A program made the translations under genes and the position numbers. Below, in pieces: positions 1-8,084 of a stretch of DNA of 40,613 bases. How positions within the stretch are numbered: the first letter of the stretch is position 1; each line of letters begins with the position of its first letter. The notes beneath the pieces were generated by a model. The model did no database searches. It was given only the letters and a program-made list of their open reading frames with translations, and had not been told where the DNA came from. The stretch comes from an uncultured Bacilli bacterium. Its GTDB lineage: Bacteria > Bacillota_I > Bacilli_A > RF39 > UBA660. The stretch lies in assembly GCA_905235045.1 (NCBI GenBank), contig CAJOJO010000006.1:1-40613 (forward strand). Reading direction: 5' to 3'.

Positions 1-476
1 TAGATACAGCATATTGTGATTATTTAAGAAAATTTGATGATAAAGTTCCATATAATTACAACGAAAAAGAATTAAGACCATTTGTTGGAGTTTTATTTAA
101 AATTGATAAATTAATGTATTTTGCACCTTTATCAAGTCCGAAACCAAAACATTTGAAATTAAAATCTAAATTAGATTTTCTTAAAATAGATAATGGTAAA
201 TTAGGTGCTATTAATTTTAATAATATGTTACCAGTTACTAAAAATAATATAATAAAACTAGATTTAGATAAGGAATGCTTAACTAAGTCTGAGGAAAAGT
301 ATTCTAAATTATTAAAAGAACAAATATATTGGTTAAATCGTAATGATGAAAAATTATATGGTAGATCTAAAAAATTATATGATAAATATATAAATGGTAC
401 ATTAGATAAAAATATATCTAAAAGATGCTGTAATTTTAAATTATTAGAAGAAAAATGTAAAGAGTATAATAATTGA
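1..476 (+). CDS. ToxN/AbiQ-family endoribonuclease toxin, 5'-partial (type III toxin-antitoxin)
   Basis: The frame is open from base 3 to the TGA at 474-476, so the N-terminus lies outside the window. The visible 157 residues follow the ToxN/AbiQ layout: YLRKFDDKVP near the start, then FVGVLFKI, the block YFAPLSSPKPKH, a middle LGAINFNNMLPV segment, and a C-terminal NFKLLEEKCKEY. ToxN proteins are about 170 residues, so only a handful are missing. In this family the toxin is an RNase held inactive by an RNA antitoxin made of short tandem repeats just upstream, which would lie left of the window. It may act in phage abortive infection or plasmid/genome maintenance. Assignment is from recognised motifs; activity is inferred. 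Confidence 0.82.
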   Translation, partial: DTAYCDYLRKFDDKVPYNYNEKELRPFVGVLFKIDKLMYFAPLSSPKPKHLKLKSKLDFLKIDNGKLGAINFNNMLPVTKNNIIKLDLDKECLTKSEEKYSKLLKEQIYWLNRNDEKLYGRSKKLYDKYINGTLDKNISKRCCNFKLLEEKCKEYNN

Positions 477-606
477 TAGTATATTATCTAAATTCTCTTG
501 GGATTAATTTTGTAAGTACAAAATAAGTTTGGTACCACTAAAAATATAGATTTTATATAGGTAAAATGTATGTTATGGTACCATCTTCTTATCCTGATAA
601 AAAAAG

Positions 607-629
607 GCCATAAAAATTATGGCATTTTT
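607..629 (+). terminator. Rho-independent terminator after toxN-like gene
   Basis: GCCATAA (607-613), loop AAA, TTATGGC (617-623), then a T run at 625-629. An A run before it (about 599-605) means it could also work on the minus strand. The rest of 477-660 shows no convincing ORF, only a widely spaced GGTACCA/TGGTACC inverted pair at about 531-585. Confidence 0.65.
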
Positions 630-660
630 GGGATAAATAAGCCTTCATCTATTTATAAAA

Positions 661-689
661 TAAAAAGTACATCAACTCTGACGTACTTT
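661..689 (-). terminator. Terminator of the tRNA-Gly transcript
   Basis: On the minus strand AAAGTAC (complement of 683-689) pairs with GTACTTT (complement of 664-670) across a 12-nt loop, followed by a U run (complement of 661-665). It sits just downstream of the tRNA. Confidence 0.6.
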
Positions 690-698
690 GATTTTAAA

Positions 699-772
699 TG
701 GAGCAGATGATGAGAATCGAACTCACGCAGTCAGCTTGGAAGGCTGAGGTTCTACCATTAAACTACATCTGC
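699..772 (-). tRNA. tRNA-Gly(UCC)
   Basis: Read on the minus strand the gene starts GCAGATG (772-766) and the acceptor closes with CATCTGC (709-703). The anticodon loop CTTCCAA carries UCC, which reads GGA. The T arm contains GAGTTCGATTCTC. The discriminator U at 702 is followed by an encoded CCA (701-699). It is 71 nt plus CCA, normal for this tRNA. A strong promoter lies just upstream and a terminator just downstream, so it is a single-gene transcript. Confidence 0.95.
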
Positions 773-790
773 ACTTAGTAGGCACTTTTA

Positions 791-818
791 ATTATACTAG
801 AAAATGAAGAATTGTCAA
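791..818 (-). promoter_or_regulatory. Promoter of tRNA-Gly
   Basis: The minus strand reads a perfect TTGACA (complement of 813-818), a 16-bp spacer, and a perfect TATAAT (complement of 791-796), ending about 18 bp before the mature tRNA 5' end. Confidence 0.85.
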
Positions 819-900
819 CATTTTTTTCTAAAAAAAATCATGTTACATATAATTTAGTAACGTAAAATAACTGTTAATTAAAGATAAATCACTAATCTAA

Positions 901-929
901 TTGAAAAATAATTAAATTTATAGTATAAT
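901..929 (+). promoter_or_regulatory. Sigma-A promoter of the 956-3454 operon
   Basis: TTGAAA (901-906), a 17-bp spacer, TATAAT (924-929). The Shine-Dalgarno AAGGAG at 941-946 of the next gene follows. Confidence 0.8.
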
Positions 930-955
930 TTAATTATCGTAAGGAGTGAATCAAA

Positions 956-1414
956 ATGAACTGGATAAAAGAAAATAAATTACTATCTATTTTGATTGGT
1001 ATTGTACTAATATTCACTATTATTATTATATGCATTATGGTTAAATTATTATCAGGAAATAATACAAGTGAATATGGTGATCGTTTAGATGGTATTGAAA
1101 AAGTTCAAATATCAAAAAAGACAACAGATAAAATGATTAAAGAATTAAAAGCGGAAGAAAAAATTGAAGATGTAACATATATACGTGATGGCAAAAAGCA
1201 ACAAGGACGTTTAATTAGCGTTATTTTAGAAGTAAAAGACACTACTCCTGAAGAAGCAAAAGAACTTGGTAATAAAGTTTTAACATACTTTGATGATGAA
1301 GAAAAAGCTTTTTATGATATTCAAGTTTATTTAGATAATGTTGATGAAAAAAATAATGAATTTCCAATAATTGGTTATAAACATAAAACAAGTGAAACAC
1401 TTGTTTGGAATTAG
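956..1414 (+). CDS. Membrane-anchored conserved hypothetical protein
   Basis: This is a 152-residue protein with a short cytoplasmic N-terminus, one membrane segment at about residues 9-31 (SILIGIVLIFTIIIICIMV) and a soluble extracytoplasmic domain of about 115 residues rich in Lys and Glu. No family was recognised. It starts at ATG 956 behind AAGGAG and shares a promoter with the receptor-like gene that follows; its stop overlaps that gene's ribosome binding site. The pairing suggests a partner or chaperone of the receptor at the membrane, but that is inference from position only. Confidence 0.75.
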   Translation: MNWIKENKLLSILIGIVLIFTIIIICIMVKLLSGNNTSEYGDRLDGIEKVQISKKTTDKMIKELKAEEKIEDVTYIRDGKKQQGRLISVILEVKDTTPEEAKELGNKVLTYFDDEEKAFYDIQVYLDNVDEKNNEFPIIGYKHKTSETLVWN

Positions 1415-1423
1415 GTGAAAAGA

Positions 1424-3454
1424 ATGAAAAAGGTTATAATAACAGTAATTTCGATACTAGTCGTATTAGGAATCGCAACAGGAGTATTATATTTTCTAAA
1501 TAAAGAGGATAGTGATTCTACTTTAACTATTTTAGAAAAACAATGGATTGAAGATAATAAAAATACAATTCAAGATTTTTCCATTGTAAATAAATTGCCA
1601 ATCTTTACATACGATGGTGAAGGCTTAGTTTATGATTTTCTAAAAGATTTAGAAGATAAAACAGGATTAGAATTTAACGTTTTAACTTATAAAAATGGTG
1701 ATGATGTTCCATCTGAATATGCTTTTAAAATAAAAGATAAACAAGATAAAAACGATATTTTAGTCTATCAAGACAACTATGTTTTAGTTGGCAAAGAAAA
1801 AATAAAATATTTAAACTTAAATGAAATAAAAGACAAAACAATTGGCGTTTTAGAAAGTGATTTAGAAAGAGCTAAATTATACTTAGATAATTCTACATTA
1901 ACTTTTACGACTTATGAAAGCATTACAGATTTAATAGAAGAATTTAATCGTGATACAACCACATTAAATTTAATTATATTACCTAAAACATTATATTTAA
2001 ATGATATTGCTAGTAATGATTATAAAATAAATTATAATATTACCGAAATGACATTAGATTATGTAATTACACTAGGCGAAAATAATACATTAAATAATAT
2101 ATTAACTAAATACTATAATAAATGGCAAGGTTTATCATTTACTGATACATTTGATAATTATTTTACTAATAGTTATTTTGCATTTACAGAAAAAACAAGT
2201 GATGAACAAGTAACTTTTCAAGGAAAACAATATAAATATGGATTTATTAATCGTGAACCATATGACCATTTAATTGATAATAAACTAATTGGTATTAATA
2301 GTGAAATTATTTCGGCATTTGCTAAAGCAAGTGGAATTGAAATTACTTTCCATGAATATAGTAATATGCAAAAGTTAATAGAAGCATTTAATAACAAACA
2401 AATTGACTTTTTCTTAAATACAACAAGTAATACAAAGTTTAAAATTGATAGTTATGAATCAGTTGATGTGTTGGATAGTAGAACAGTAGTTTTAGCTAAC
2501 GTTAATAACCCAATAATAGTAAATTCACTAAACTCATTACTTAACGAAGAAGTATATGCATTAAATAATACCAAAACAGTTGATTATCTAAATAATAAAA
2601 AAATAACCACTAAAACTTATGATAATATTAGTAGTTTAGTTTCTAAAGCTAAAGATAGTACGGTATTAGTAGTTGACTATCGTACATATGAGATATATAA
2701 AAATAATGAATTTAAAAACTATAACGTTCGTTATACATTTACTTTAGATAGTGGTTATAATTATATAATTAGTGTTAAAGATAATCAATTATTTAGTGAC
2801 TATTATGATTTCTATTTATCATTTATGAATGAGAAACAAATGGTAAATAAAATAACTTATGATGATTTTCAAATTGAAAAAAATCATCGAGTATTAAAAA
2901 ACATTATTTATATTTTAGGATCTGTATTATGTTTGCTAATTGTAACTGTAATATTTAAAGCATTTAGAACAAAGAAAGTTAAAAAGCAAGGTATAACCAA
3001 AGAAAATAAACTAAAATATATTGATATGTTAACATCATTAAAAAATCGTAACTACTTAAATGATCATATTGAAGAATGGGACGATAGTGGAGTATACCCA
3101 CAAACAATTATGATTGTTGACTTAAATAACGTTGCTTATATAAATGATAATTATGGTCATGAAGAAGGAGATAACGTTATAACTGAAGCAGCTAATATCT
3201 TAATTAAAAACCAAGTAGAACAAACTGAAATAATTAGAACTAGTGGTAATGAATTCTTAATATATTTAGTTGGTTATGATGAAAAACAAATTATTGGTTA
3301 TAAACGTAAATTAATTAAAGAATTTAAAGAATTAGCTCATGGCTTTGGTGCAGCAGTTGGATATAGTATGATTTTAGATGGATTAAAAACAATTGATGAT
3401 GCTATAAATGAAGCCGCTTTAGATATGCGTGCTAATAAGGAAGAAACTGAATAG
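1424..3454 (+). CDS. Membrane receptor with two substrate-binding domains and a degenerate GGDEF domain
   Basis: It starts at ATG 1424, 6 nt behind AGGTG; an in-frame GTG at 1415 lies inside that ribosome binding site. The 676-residue protein has an N-terminal membrane segment (about 4-25), two tandem extracellular SBP_bac_3-like domains (about 35-250 and 265-480; the second begins KYGFINREPYDHL), a second membrane segment (about 494-513), and a cytoplasmic GGDEF-type domain (about 530-676). In the last, DLNNVAYINDNYGHEEGD matches the family's metal/substrate segment, but the signature GGDEF is SGNEF at about 606-610. Such proteins sense small solutes outside and signal by cyclic di-GMP. The altered motif suggests weak or no cyclase activity, perhaps nucleotide sensing instead. 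It forms an operon with the gene upstream. Confidence 0.85.
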   Translation: MKKVIITVISILVVLGIATGVLYFLNKEDSDSTLTILEKQWIEDNKNTIQDFSIVNKLPIFTYDGEGLVYDFLKDLEDKTGLEFNVLTYKNGDDVPSEYAFKIKDKQDKNDILVYQDNYVLVGKEKIKYLNLNEIKDKTIGVLESDLERAKLYLDNSTLTFTTYESITDLIEEFNRDTTTLNLIILPKTLYLNDIASNDYKINYNITEMTLDYVITLGENNTLNNILTKYYNKWQGLSFTDTFDNYFTNSYFAFTEKTSDEQVTFQGKQYKYGFINREPYDHLIDNKLIGINSEIISAFAKASGIEITFHEYSNMQKLIEAFNNKQIDFFLNTTSNTKFKIDSYESVDVLDSRTVVLANVNNPIIVNSLNSLLNEEVYALNNTKTVDYLNNKKITTKTYDNISSLVSKAKDSTVLVVDYRTYEIYKNNEFKNYNVRYTFTLDSGYNYIISVKDNQLFSDYYDFYLSFMNEKQMVNKITYDDFQIEKNHRVLKNIIYILGSVLCLLIVTVIFKAFRTKKVKKQGITKENKLKYIDMLTSLKNRNYLNDHIEEWDDSGVYPQTIMIVDLNNVAYINDNYGHEEGDNVITEAANILIKNQVEQTEIIRTSGNEFLIYLVGYDEKQIIGYKRKLIKEFKELAHGFGAAVGYSMILDGLKTIDDAINEAALDMRANKEETE

Positions 3455-3470
3455 TTTCTTCTTTACTTTT
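3441..3470 (+). terminator. Terminator after the GGDEF receptor gene
   Basis: AAGAAACT (3441-3448), loop GAAT, AGTTTCTT (3453-3460), then a T-rich tail. The stem begins inside the last codons and overlaps the TAG stop. Confidence 0.6.
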
Positions 3471-3489
3471 AAAAAAAATATGTTATAAT
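3462..3489 (+). promoter_or_regulatory. Promoter of the 3519 gene
   Basis: TTTACT (3462-3467), a 16-bp spacer, TATAAT (3484-3489). The -35 box lies in the T-rich tail of the preceding terminator. Confidence 0.6.
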
Positions 3490-3518
3490 AAATCTTAATT
3501 ATTAAAGGGGGAATTATA

Positions 3519-3989
3519 ATGTATAAGGAATTGTTAGAAAAAAGCGGGGATTATTTTTATTTAGATTACCTACCACTAGAGGTAAATGAAGAATTAATAC
3601 CATACTATTTTGAAATAATAATAGCTAAATTAGACAACGAAAATATTAATTACCTACGAATAAAAAAAGAATTAACAAAAAATCATACTAAATCGTGTGT
3701 TGAAAAAATATTAGTTTTAGAAAAAGATTTTGCGCAAATCAAAAAAGAATTATATTTATTTACTAAAATAGCTTGTACAACTAATAATATTAATCAAATT
3801 GACGTAGTTGATTTTGCTAATATTAATTTAGCTCTTGATTGTTCAGTTAATTTATGTCATCGTTTTAATGAATACCATTTAATTAAAAAAAATAAATATG
3901 CAAAATATTCTATTTATCATACATTTGATAAATATGATATTACTAATTTAGAACAAGACTATGAAAAGAAGTATATAAAATCAAGATAA
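3519..3989 (+). CDS. Hypothetical protein (156 aa)
   Basis: The start is ATG 3519 behind a strong AAAGGGGGAA. The protein is soluble, rich in charged residues and Tyr, with no signal peptide and no family recognised. It contains two Cys-bearing stretches (KSCVEKILVLEKDF and LALDCSVNLCHRFNEYH) in what looks like a helical protein. It is a single-gene unit with its own promoter and terminator, so context gives no functional clue. Confidence 0.7.
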   Translation: MYKELLEKSGDYFYLDYLPLEVNEELIPYYFEIIIAKLDNENINYLRIKKELTKNHTKSCVEKILVLEKDFAQIKKELYLFTKIACTTNNINQIDVVDFANINLALDCSVNLCHRFNEYHLIKKNKYAKYSIYHTFDKYDITNLEQDYEKKYIKSR

Positions 3990-3993
3990 ATTA

Positions 3994-4023
3994 AAGTAAC
4001 TTATAGTTAAGTTGCTTTTTTTA
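3994..4023 (+). terminator. Terminator of the 3519 gene
   Basis: AAGTAACTTA (3994-4003) pairs with TAAGTTGCTT (4008-4017) around TAGT, with one G-T pair, followed by a T run. The run continues straight into the extended -10 of lepA. Confidence 0.8.
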
Positions 4024-4032
4024 TGTTATAAT
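4024..4032 (+). promoter_or_regulatory. Extended -10 promoter of lepA
   Basis: TGT followed by TATAAT (4027-4032), with the terminator T-tract in the -35 region. The first in-frame ATG (4042) is only 10 bp after the -10 box, so the expected transcript start is at or within a few bases of the start codon. Confidence 0.7.
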
Positions 4033-4041
4033 CTTTATGTG

Positions 4042-5838
4042 ATGCTTATGAAACAAGAAAATATTAGAAACTTTTCAATAATTGCTCATATTGATCATGG
4101 TAAAAGTACTTTAGCTGATCGTATTTTAGAACTTACTGGTGCAATTAGCGAAAGAGAAAAACAAGATCAATTACTAGATAATATGGATATTGAAAGAGAA
4201 CGTGGTATTACAATTAAATTAAATGCCGTTAACTTAAAATATCATTATAATAATGAAGATTACTATTTAAATTTAATTGATACTCCAGGTCATGTTGACT
4301 TTTCCTATGAAGTATCAAGAAGTTTAGCAGCTTGTGAAGGAGCTATTTTAATTGTGGATGCTGCTCAAGGTATTGAAGCCCAAACATTAGCTAATTTATA
4401 TTTGGCTTTAGATAATGATTTAACAATAATTCCTGTTATCAATAAAATAGATTTACCAAATGCTGATATTTCAAAAGTAAAAAAAGAAATAATCGATTTA
4501 GGCTTTAAAGAAGAAGAAATAATATGCACCAGTGCGAAAAATGGTACTGGTATCCAAGAATTAGTAGAAAGAATCATTGATGTTATACCTTCTCCTAAAG
4601 GTAATAACAAGGATAAACTACAAGCCTTAATCTTTGATAGTTACTTTGATTCTTATCGTGGTATTATTGCTTCTATTCGAGTTGTAAATGGTAGTGTTAA
4701 AATTGGTGATAAAATTAAAATGATTGCGTCACAAGCTACTTATGAAGTAGTTGAATTAGGAGTACATAATCCTCACGAAATAAAGAAAAATGAATTAAAA
4801 ACTGGTGATGTTGGTTATTTAGCTGCTAGTATTAAAAACATTGAAGATGTTAAAGTTGGTGATACAATAACTAAAGCTGATAATCCTGCTTTACCACTTA
4901 AAGGATATAAAGCAATGAAACCAATGGTTTTTTGTGGTATATATCCTACTATATCTTCGAAATTCCCAGAACTTAGAGAGGCATTAGAAAAACTAAAACT
5001 AAATGATGCTGCTTTAGAATTTATTCCTGAAACTAGTCAAGCGTTAGGCTTTGGTTTTAGATGTGGTTTTTTAGGACTTTTACATATGGAAATAATTGAA
5101 GAAAGAGTTATGCGCGAATTTAATATTGATATAATCGCAACATCTCCTTCAGTAATATACGATGTAGAATTAACTGATAAAACCCATATAATGATTGATT
5201 CACCAGCTAAAATGCCTGATAAAGTAAAAATAGCGTCAATTAGCGAACCATATATTAAAACAAATATCTTTGTTCCAAGTGATTATATTGGATCAATAAT
5301 GGAATTATGCCAAGAAAAAAGAGGAATTTATTTAAATATTGAATATTTAGATGAAAAAAGAGTTAATATTCATTATGAAATACCTTTATCAGAAATAGTT
5401 TATGATTTCTTTGATAAATTAAAATCTTATACAAAAGGATATGCTTCATTTGATTATGAATTAATTGGATATAAAAAATCTGATTTAGTTAAGATGGATA
5501 TTTTATTAAATGGTGAAGTAGTAGATGCTCTAAGTATTATCGTTCATAAAGACTTTGCTTATAAAAGAGGTAAAGCCATTGTTAATAATCTAAGAGAAAT
5601 GATTCCTCGTCAACAATTTGAAGTTCCTGTTCAAGCTAGCTTAGGTTCAAAAATAATAGCAAGAGAAACTATTAAGGCAGTTAGAAAAGACGTTTTAGCT
5701 AAATGCTATGGTGGGGATGTATCAAGAAAAAGAAAACTATTAGAAAAACAAAAAGAAGGTAAAAAAAGAATGAAAATGGTTGGTAGTGTAGAAATACCAC
5801 AAGAAGCATTTTTAGCTGTTTTAAAAATGGATGAATGA
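4042..5838 (+). CDS. lepA: Elongation factor 4 (LepA), ribosomal back-translocating GTPase
   Basis: EF4 is a ribosome-bound translational GTPase. From ATG 4042 the protein is 598 residues, the family length. G1 is AHIDHGKST (about 15-23), G3 is DTPGHVDF, G4 is NKIDLPNAD. Domains II, III and V follow, with the LepA C-terminal domain ending [20 protein letters not shown]. The start could be ATG 4042 or ATG 4048. Neither has a Shine-Dalgarno and both sit 10-16 bp after the -10 box, so the mRNA looks leaderless. The gene stands alone between a terminator and the next promoter. Confidence 0.96.
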   Translation: MLMKQENIRNFSIIAHIDHGKSTLADRILELTGAISEREKQDQLLDNMDIERERGITIKLNAVNLKYHYNNEDYYLNLIDTPGHVDFSYEVSRSLAACEGAILIVDAAQGIEAQTLANLYLALDNDLTIIPVINKIDLPNADISKVKKEIIDLGFKEEEIICTSAKNGTGIQELVERIIDVIPSPKGNNKDKLQALIFDSYFDSYRGIIASIRVVNGSVKIGDKIKMIASQATYEVVELGVHNPHEIKKNELKTGDVGYLAASIKNIEDVKVGDTITKADNPALPLKGYKAMKPMVFCGIYPTISSKFPELREALEKLKLNDAALEFIPETSQALGFGFRCGFLGLLHMEIIEERVMREFNIDIIATSPSVIYDVELTDKTHIMIDSPAKMPDKVKIASISEPYIKTNIFVPSDYIGSIMELCQEKRGIYLNIEYLDEKRVNIHYEIPLSEIVYDFFDKLKSYTKGYASFDYELIGYKKSDLVKMDILLNGEVVDALSIIVHKDFAYKRGKAIVNNLREMIPRQQFEVPVQASLGSKIIARETIKAVRKDVLAKCYGGDVSRKRKLLEKQKEGKKRMKMVGSVEIPQEAFLAVLKMDE

Positions 5839-5842
5839 AAAT

Positions 5843-5870
5843 TTGACAAATTTAAAATTTAGTATATAAT
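5843..5870 (+). promoter_or_regulatory. Promoter of the small HTH gene
   Basis: Perfect TTGACA (5843-5848), a 16-bp spacer, perfect TATAAT (5865-5870), followed by the Shine-Dalgarno AAGGGGG. Confidence 0.85.
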
Positions 5871-5898
5871 ACACATCAATAAAAAGGGGGAGATTGGT

Positions 5899-6081
5899 GT
5901 GAATAATCTTATGAAGGTTGAGTATGACTTATTTTTAGAAGGATATACTATCAAACAAATAGCTAAATTAGTAGATAGTCCAGTATTTTTTGTTAAAAGA
6001 AACTTAAATAAAATATTAAAAAAAATGGATAAAGAAAAAACTTTTATGAAAAGTAAAAAATTAACAATAAGCTTTAATTAG
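5899..6081 (+). CDS. Small helix-turn-helix protein (60 aa)
   Basis: GTG at 5899 lies 8 nt behind AAGGGGG; ATG 5911 is an alternative four codons in. The segment LEGYTIKQIAKLVDSPVFFVKRNLNKIL reads as a helix-turn-helix (about residues 14-40) with a basic tail, so DNA binding is likely. It has a strong promoter and its own terminator overlapping the stop. The family is not recognised; such tiny HTH proteins in Bacilli are often sporulation-type or phage-type regulators, which is only a possibility here. Confidence 0.7.
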   Translation: MNNLMKVEYDLFLEGYTIKQIAKLVDSPVFFVKRNLNKILKKMDKEKTFMKSKKLTISFN

Positions 6082-6093
6082 CTTATTTTTTTT
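6066..6093 (+). terminator. Terminator of the small HTH gene
   Basis: AATAAGCT (6066-6073), loop TTAATT, AGCTTATT (6080-6087), then a T run running into the next extended -10. The stop codon lies in the stem. Confidence 0.8.
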
Positions 6094-6101
6094 GCTATAA
6101 T
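6093..6101 (+). promoter_or_regulatory. Extended -10 promoter of the 6119-8014 operon
   Basis: TGC plus TATAAT (6096-6101) directly after the terminator T-tract. The predicted mRNA start falls at the AGGTG ribosome binding site (6108-6112), so the 5' leader is very short. Confidence 0.7.
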
Positions 6102-6118
6102 ATATATAGGTGAAAAAT

Positions 6119-6382
6119 ATGACTGATAAAGAATTAGCTTGTATACAAGCAGTAATTGAAGAAAGATTAAATAAATTTCTTCAAACAAAATCACATATAA
6201 CGGAAAAAGAATTAGCAATCGAAAAAACACTACTTATTTTACAATATTATAGTACAATTCCTTTTGGTGAAATAGAAGATTTAACTTTAAAAGAAAGATA
6301 TAGAAGATTGAAAGAAGATTACGCTAAAAGTGGTAAATCTGAAGAAGATATGGCGGAGATTCTTAAGGGCTTTGGAAAATGA
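6119..6382 (+). CDS. Hypothetical protein (87 aa) upstream of hemW
   Basis: ATG 6119 is 6 nt behind AGGTG; the GTG at 6110 is part of that site. The protein is short, soluble, charged and probably all helical (LTLKERYRRLKEDY). Its TGA overlaps the ATG of hemW (ATGA at 6379-6382), so the two genes are translationally coupled. No family was recognised. Confidence 0.7.
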   Translation: MTDKELACIQAVIEERLNKFLQTKSHITEKELAIEKTLLILQYYSTIPFGEIEDLTLKERYRRLKEDYAKSGKSEEDMAEILKGFGK

Positions 6383-7443
6383 AAGCAGTATATGTACATA
6401 TACCTTTTTGTAATAAAATATGTTCATATTGTGATTTTTGCAAGGTATATTATAATAAATTATGGGTTAATAACTATTTAGATAGTTTAAGTAGAGAAAT
6501 AGATCAAAGATATCATGGTGAAATGATTGACACTATTTATATTGGTGGTGGGACACCATCTAGTTTAGATATAGACGAATTAAAAAAATTATTCAGTATT
6601 TTAAAAAAAATAAAAACTAATTATAAAGAATTTACTATTGAAGTTAATTTAGATAGTTTAACAAAAGAAAAAATTGATTTATTTAAAGAAAATAAAATAA
6701 ATAGAGTAAGTATTGGTATTGAATCATTTGATGAGGATAATTTAACTTTTTTAAATCGTAAATTAACTAATTTAGATTTAATTAACTATTTAAAACAAGT
6801 CGGAATAACTAATATAAATGTTGATTTAATTTATGCTTTACCTAACGAAAACTTAAAAGTATTAGCTAATGATTTAGATAAAATATTAGAACTTGATATT
6901 CCCCATATATCAACATATTCTTTAATAATAGAACCTAATACTAAAATAAGTTCTTTAAAAAATATTGATGAAGATTTAGATTATGAAATGTATAAAATGA
7001 TATGTGATAAACTAAAAGATTATCATCATTATGAAATAAGTAATTTTAGTAAATTAGGCTATGAATCTAAACATAATTTAACTTATTGGCACAATTTAAA
7101 CTATTATGGTTTTGGTGCTTCCGCTAGTGGATATATCAATAATATTCGGTATACTAATACAAAAAGTATTACTGAATATATAAATAACTTTCATGAAATA
7201 GAACATGAAATAATAAATGAAAGAACAGATATGGAAAATGAAGTAATATTAGGCTTAAGATTATTAGAAGGTATTGATATAACTAAATTTAAGGCTAAAT
7301 TTAATAAAGATATATTTTCGGTATTTAATATTGAGCAATTACTAAAAGATAAAAAATTATTATTGTATAATAATTATTTAAAAATAAATCCTAAGTATAC
7401 TTATACTTCAAATAACATATTAATTAATTTTATAGGTGATTAA
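6379..7443 (+). CDS. hemW: HemW-like radical SAM protein
   Basis: A 354-residue radical-SAM enzyme. The [4Fe-4S] motif is CNKICSYC (C-x3-C-x2-C) near residues 11-18 after YVHIPF. It is followed by IYIGGGTPSSL (SAM binding) and the HemW C-terminal region (HNLTYWHNLNYYGFGASASGY). HemW proteins were long annotated as oxygen-independent coproporphyrinogen oxidases but are regarded as heme chaperones; no heme genes are visible here. It is coupled to the genes on both sides: ATGA overlap upstream, and the ribosome binding site of the next gene lies within its last codons. Position after lepA is as in many Bacillota. Confidence 0.92.
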   Translation: MKAVYVHIPFCNKICSYCDFCKVYYNKLWVNNYLDSLSREIDQRYHGEMIDTIYIGGGTPSSLDIDELKKLFSILKKIKTNYKEFTIEVNLDSLTKEKIDLFKENKINRVSIGIESFDEDNLTFLNRKLTNLDLINYLKQVGITNINVDLIYALPNENLKVLANDLDKILELDIPHISTYSLIIEPNTKISSLKNIDEDLDYEMYKMICDKLKDYHHYEISNFSKLGYESKHNLTYWHNLNYYGFGASASGYINNIRYTNTKSITEYINNFHEIEHEIINERTDMENEVILGLRLLEGIDITKFKAKFNKDIFSVFNIEQLLKDKKLLLYNNYLKINPKYTYTSNNILINFIGD

Positions 7444-7444
7444 A

Positions 7445-8014
7445 ATGAGTGATTTTAAAAAAGAGGAAACATATATAAAAAATATAAAATATAAAAAAGT
7501 ATTTAATGAATTATTACAATTATTACCAGATTACTTTTTTAAAGTACCAGCTTCTTCTACTGGTAAATATCATCCTAAATTTGCTTTAGGGGAAGGTGGA
7601 CTAGTTAGACATACAAAGGTAGCTTTAAAAATAGCTAATGATTTATTAACTAATAACTCAGTATTTACTACTTTTACTAATGAAGAAAAAGATTTACTAC
7701 TTTTAGGCATATTAGTTCATGATGGTTTAAAACTAGGTTTACCAGAAGAAAAATACACTAGATTTGATCATCCAATTTTAATATGTAATTATTTAACAGA
7801 AAACATTGATAAAATTTCGTTAGAAGAAAAAGAATTAAATTTTATATGTGATGCAATAAAGACTCACATGGGAGAATGGACAACTGATTATAATGGTAAC
7901 GAAGTACTTGAAAAACCAACAACTAAATACCAAAAATTTGTCCATATGTGTGATTACTTAGCTAGTCGTAAATATTTGGATGTTAGTTTTCAAAATGATA
8001 ATATAGTAGATTAG
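7445..8014 (+). CDS. HD-domain phosphohydrolase
   Basis: ATG 7445 sits 5 nt behind AGGTGA; the GTG at 7436 is inside the binding site. The 189-residue protein has the HD metal-binding pattern: His in LVRHTKVAL, the His-Asp pair in LGILVHDGLKLG, and later histidines in RFDHPIL and IKTHMGEW. HD proteins hydrolyse phosphate esters, often nucleotides. It is the last gene of the hemW operon. Substrate unknown. Confidence 0.85.
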   Translation: MSDFKKEETYIKNIKYKKVFNELLQLLPDYFFKVPASSTGKYHPKFALGEGGLVRHTKVALKIANDLLTNNSVFTTFTNEEKDLLLLGILVHDGLKLGLPEEKYTRFDHPILICNYLTENIDKISLEEKELNFICDAIKTHMGEWTTDYNGNEVLEKPTTKYQKFVHMCDYLASRKYLDVSFQNDNIVD

Positions 8015-8047
8015 AAAGCAATAATTATTGGTATAAATAGTATTTTA

Positions 8048-8056
8048 TGCTATAAT
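8048..8056 (+). promoter_or_regulatory. Extended -10 promoter of the 8085-11026 operon
   Basis: TGC plus TATAAT (8051-8056), preceded by a T/A-rich -35 region. Confidence 0.7.
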
Positions 8057-8084
8057 AGTATTGTTTAGATTGATGGTGTGTTAC

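Noticed and set aside
531-585. GGTACCA/TGGTACC inverted pair as a regulatory site or element end
   Set aside because: The two arms are far apart with no gene or transposase between them; probably chance or a decayed element.
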